From assembly GCA_964634675.1 (NCBI GenBank), contig CAZWLH010000066.1:1-8644 (forward strand): 8,644 nucleotides of DNA. The letters run 5' to 3'. A model generated the notes under the pieces. The model did no database searches. It had not been told where the DNA came from and saw only the letters and a program-made list of their open reading frames with translations. Source of the DNA: UMGS172 sp964634675 (lineage in GTDB: Bacteria; Bacillota; Clostridia; Oscillospirales; Acutalibacteraceae). This document shows positions 5,996 through 8,644 of the stretch, in pieces (position 1 is the stretch's first letter; each line of letters begins with the position of its first letter). The position numbers and the translations under genes are program-made.

Positions 5996-8221
5996 ATGAG
6001 TTTTTCGAAAACTCTTAAAGGCTTCGGCCGAAATATTTTAAGCGGTCTAAAGGCTTTTTGGAGCTTTTTAAGCCGAAATCAGTGGCTTTTTTGTCTGTTG
6101 CTCGGACTCATCATAAACTTCGCTACCGAGTGTATGCACAGGCACTCTTTCACTGCCGGTGTTATGCACGTCGTACACTCACCTCTTCCCTATCTTTTCA
6201 ATTCGCTGATAGTCACGGCGGCAATGTCGATTTGCTCTCTTTTTAAAAAGAGATACTTTCTCTATTGCTTCGTCGGTGCGGTATTTTTTGGCTTCGGCGT
6301 TGCCAACTGCATTCTTCTTCTGCTGCGTGTCACTCCGCTCGAATGGGCCGACATACAGGTTGTCAAGATAAGCCTTATCACAAAATATCTTTCGACCTTC
6401 CAAATCTTTCTGATATGCGCGCTTATATCCGCCGCAATTGCCGCTTTGGTCGCGATTTTTATAAAGTGCCCGAAGAAAAAGGTGAACTATTTAAAGGAAG
6501 GTATCACTGCCGCCGGCTACACCGTATTGCTTATTGTAAGCCTGTTTTCCTTCAGAGCAGGCGGAATACTCCTTGCTCAGCACACAAAAAATCTTGCCAA
6601 CGCATATAAGGATTACGGCTTCTATTACTGCTTTTTATGCAGTGTTCTGGATCTTGGCATCGATGAGCCTCAGCCCTATACCGAGGCCGACATCATCGGC
6701 ATAGCCGACACACTGAATGCTGCCGCTGCCGAAAACGGTGATATCAAGCAAAATGCCGCCTCGGTTCAGGACGGCAGTCAGTCACCTAATGTGATATTCG
6801 TTCAGCTTGAAACCTTTTTCGATATCAATCACCTTTCGAATGTCGATTTTTCCGAAAATCCCATTCCCAACTTTTCAAAGCTTCATAAGGAGTTTACATC
6901 GGGATACATCGGTGTTCCGTCGATCGGTGCCGGAACTGCCAATACGGAATTCGAGATTATCTCGGGAATGAATCTTCAGCATTTCGGTATGGGCGAATAT
7001 CCTTATAAAACCGTGCTCCAAACCAAGGCAAGTGAGAGCATATGCTTTGATTTGAAGAACAAAAACTATTCAACCCACGCAATTCACAACAACACCGCAA
7101 CATTTTATGACCGTAATATCGTTTTCGACAATCTCGGCTTCGATACCTTCACATCGCTCGAATATATGCAAAATGTTGAATATAACTCTATCGGCTGGGC
7201 AAAGGACGGTGTGCTTGTCGGTTGCATAAACGATTGCCTCGATTCAACCGAAGGCGCGGATTTTGTGTATACAATAACGGTTCAAAGTCACGGAAAATAT
7301 CCTTCGGATTATACCGAGGAGCTTCCCATAACCGCCGACGGCTTCAGTGAGGATATCTCGATCTCGAAGCAATTTGAGTATTATATAAATCAGCTTCACG
7401 AGGTCGATATGTTCATCGGCGAGCTTATAGAGTCACTGTCCCTTCGTGACGAGCGCACGGTCGTTGTTATGTACGGCGACCATCTGCCGAGCTTTGAAAT
7501 AAGCTCGGAGGATTTAGAGGGCGGAGACCTTTTCAGTACCGAATACGTCATATGGGACAATTTCGGACTTAAGAACGAAAGCGAGGACGTCTTCGCTTAT
7601 CAGATAGGCTCAAAGGTTTTGGGACTTTTGGGATACGACGACGGCATTTTGACCAAGCTTCATCAAAATTTTTCCGAAAGCGAAAGCTATCAGGATTGGC
7701 TCAGAACGCTTGAATACGATATGCTTTACGGCAAGCGCTATGCCTTCGGCGGCGAGGAAAGCTATCCTTACGTCAATACGGGACTTAAAATGGGAGCCAA
7801 GGATGTAATTATCTCGAATGTCAAAATATCCGATGACGGCACTTTGGAGGTGTCGGGCGAAAACTTCACCGAATACAGTCGAATTTATATCAACGATAAT
7901 TTAATAAATACCGTTATGGTCGATAACGGGACACTTACGAGCTCAGGGAAAACCGACATTGCCGCAGGCGATCTTCTGGCGGTGGTTCAAGTCAACAGCT
8001 CGGGTACGTCGCTCAGCAGCAGTAAGCTGTATCTTATAGGCGGAACGCAGGAAAATCCGACTGTAACGGTCGATTCGGACAATATTGTTTATCTGCCGCA
8101 GGGCTTTAAGGTTTCAACCGCTATCGCAATTATAGTTGCGGCGATAGCCGTCATTTCGGTCTCTGTCTCGGTGACCGTTGTTGCTCTCAAAAAGAAGAAA
8201 AGCAAAGAGAATGATTTATAA
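5996..8221 (+). CDS. LtaS-like phosphoglycerol transferase/sulfatase with C-terminal Ig/TIG-like domain and tail anchor
   Basis: The 741-residue membrane protein has the catalytic plan of lipoteichoic acid synthase, which moves glycerol phosphate from phosphatidylglycerol onto a polymer outside the membrane. About five membrane helices lie at residues 28-47, 63-83, 88-111, 134-157 and 171-195. The sulfatase-fold domain (about 264-580) keeps E272 (QLETFFD), nucleophile T314 (GTANTEF), H364 and R373 (HNN..FYDRN), H432 (QSHGKYP) and D495-H496 (YGDHLP), matching the metal and active-site residues of LtaS. Unlike a standard LtaS, it continues into a beta-rich segment (about 601-682; LEVSGENFTEYSRIYIND) resembling an IPT/TIG immunoglobulin-like fold. 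It ends with a second hydrophobic helix (about 706-730) and a KKKKSK tail that should face the cytoplasm. The ATG at 5996 has GAGGG upstream. The gene appears to stand alone, and no clear terminator follows. It could make LTA or act on another phosphoglycerol polymer. Confidence 0.9.
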   Translation: MSFSKTLKGFGRNILSGLKAFWSFLSRNQWLFCLLLGLIINFATECMHRHSFTAGVMHVVHSPLPYLFNSLIVTAAMSICSLFKKRYFLYCFVGAVFFGFGVANCILLLLRVTPLEWADIQVVKISLITKYLSTFQIFLICALISAAIAALVAIFIKCPKKKVNYLKEGITAAGYTVLLIVSLFSFRAGGILLAQHTKNLANAYKDYGFYYCFLCSVLDLGIDEPQPYTEADIIGIADTLNAAAAENGDIKQNAASVQDGSQSPNVIFVQLETFFDINHLSNVDFSENPIPNFSKLHKEFTSGYIGVPSIGAGTANTEFEIISGMNLQHFGMGEYPYKTVLQTKASESICFDLKNKNYSTHAIHNNTATFYDRNIVFDNLGFDTFTSLEYMQNVEYNSIGWAKDGVLVGCINDCLDSTEGADFVYTITVQSHGKYPSDYTEELPITADGFSEDISISKQFEYYINQLHEVDMFIGELIESLSLRDERTVVVMYGDHLPSFEISSEDLEGGDLFSTEYVIWDNFGLKNESEDVFAYQIGSKVLGLLGYDDGILTKLHQNFSESESYQDWLRTLEYDMLYGKRYAFGGEESYPYVNTGLKMGAKDVIISNVKISDDGTLEVSGENFTEYSRIYINDNLINTVMVDNGTLTSSGKTDIAAGDLLAVVQVNSSGTSLSSSKLYLIGGTQENPTVTVDSDNIVYLPQGFKVSTAIAIIVAAIAVISVSVSVTVVALKKKKSKENDL

Positions 8222-8263
8222 GGCTTTAAATAAAAAAACATCGGTTTCCGAATTGATGAGGTG

Positions 8264-8309
8264 CCGTAACGAAGGTTTTGAAAATAAGTTGTAAAGACAA
8301 TCGTTACGG
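8264..8309. repeat. 9-bp perfect inverted repeat upstream of the tnpV remnant
   Basis: CCGTAACGA (8264-8272) and TCGTTACGG (8301-8309) are perfect inverted copies separated by 28 bases; a small TTGT/ACAA stem (8289-8300) lies just inside the right arm. A weak promoter candidate, TTGTAA (8289-8294) and TATATT (8310-8315) with only 15 bases between, straddles the right arm, so the repeat could be an operator. It could also be a leader hairpin or part of the original mobile element. The gap 8222-8354 shows no gene. Confidence 0.5.
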
Positions 8310-8354
8310 TATATTGCAGAAAAATCTAAAAATTAAAATTTGGAGGAAACTGCA

Positions 8355-8615
8355 ATGAAATCATTATTTGAACAAATGGGTGGAACTTACCGCCACGAAG
8401 GAGACTATCTTGTTCCCAACTTGACATTGCCTGATGAGGAGCAAGTAGAAATAGGTGTATGGGGACAGCGGCACCTACGCTATTTAAAACAGCACCGCAA
8501 GGTTTTATATTACAATCTGCTCACAAGCGGTAAATTGAACAGCTATATTGCCGAAATCGACAAACAGGCTGAGAATATGTTTTTTCGGCTTAACGAAACA
8601 ATCAAACTACAATGA
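8355..8615 (+). pseudogene. tnpV: Truncated transposon-encoded protein TnpV
   Basis: The 86-residue frame matches the N-terminal two thirds of TnpV, a small accessory protein of unknown molecular role carried by clostridial mobilizable transposons and integrative elements (family knowledge recalled, not searched). Recognisable parts are the start MKSLFEQMGGTY, VPNLTLPDEE, IGVWGQRHLRYLKQHR and LLTSGKLNSYIAEIDKQAE. Full-length members run to about 115-125 residues and continue after MFFRL into a conserved charged region ending in an NNIR-type motif. Here the match stops at MFFRL, and seven unrelated residues lead to a stop at 8613-8615. The start has GGAGG (8342-8346) eight bases upstream, so it may still be expressed. 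No recombinase, mobilization gene or element end is in the window, so it is a remnant or the edge of an element lying to the right. Confidence 0.8.
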
Positions 8616-8644
8616 TTTTTAAGAAGTTATAATTTCCACGAGAT

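Noticed and set aside
8235..8260. Possible leftward terminator after the LtaS-like gene (CGG-AAA-CCG stem followed by T residues on the minus strand)
   Set aside because: The stem is only three to four pairs plus a bulged outer stem, and it points the wrong way for the LtaS-like gene. No leftward gene is known to its right in the window.
8591..8597. TAACGAA at 8591-8597 repeats TAACGAA at 8267-8273 and could be a target-site duplication around the tnpV segment
   Set aside because: Seven AT-rich bases can repeat by chance over 330 bases, and the left copy is already part of an inverted repeat. No element ends lie next to either copy.
1..8644. CRISPR array, tRNA, rRNA, or toxin-antitoxin and phage-defence genes
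   Set aside because: No regularly spaced repeats, tRNA-like cloverleaf or recognisable defence proteins were seen on either strand.

Overview
This 8.6 kb window looks like ordinary chromosome from a Gram-positive, low-to-mid GC Bacillota, most likely a gut-type Clostridia (inference). The evidence is the strong purine-rich GGAGG-type Shine-Dalgarno sites, an LtaS-like polyglycerol-phosphate synthase/sulfatase, a clostridial-style type I-alpha DAHP synthase (KNPTSGD motif), an ABC-F ATPase and a TnpV fragment. I do not see a clearly new multi-gene system. The most unusual items are the domain layout of the LtaS-like protein, a divergent short GH31 enzyme, and a 20-bp-spaced, dyad-centred consensus promoter near the left edge that faces no gene.

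Layout. Bases 1-4 hold only the start codon of a leftward gene, with its Shine-Dalgarno site and a candidate promoter to the right. Bases 5-206 are intergenic, with the odd rightward promoter (63-94) and an AU-rich dyad (143-166). From 207 to 3959 a leftward three-gene operon runs DAHP synthase -> ABC-F ATPase -> Cof-type HAD phosphatase, with a 20-base gap and then a 29-base overlap. It probably starts at a promoter at about 4000-4028. A strand-specific intrinsic terminator (4059-4090) separates it from the next leftward gene, a GH31-family glycosidase (4100-5812). At 5813-5995 there is a divergent promoter region: a strong extended -10 promoter faces GH31, and a second promoter faces the rightward LtaS-like gene (5996-8221). 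After a 133-base gap with a 9-bp inverted repeat, the right edge carries a C-terminally cut copy of the mobile-element gene tnpV (8355-8615).

How the genes relate. The operon links the first step of aromatic amino acid synthesis to a ribosome-associated ATPase and a small-molecule phosphatase; the link appears to be co-transcription, not a shared pathway. GH31 lacks a signal peptide and should act on imported alpha-glycosides in the cytoplasm. The LtaS-like enzyme should work at the outer face of the membrane on a glycerol-phosphate type polymer. The tnpV remnant marks the right end as a site of past mobile-element activity.
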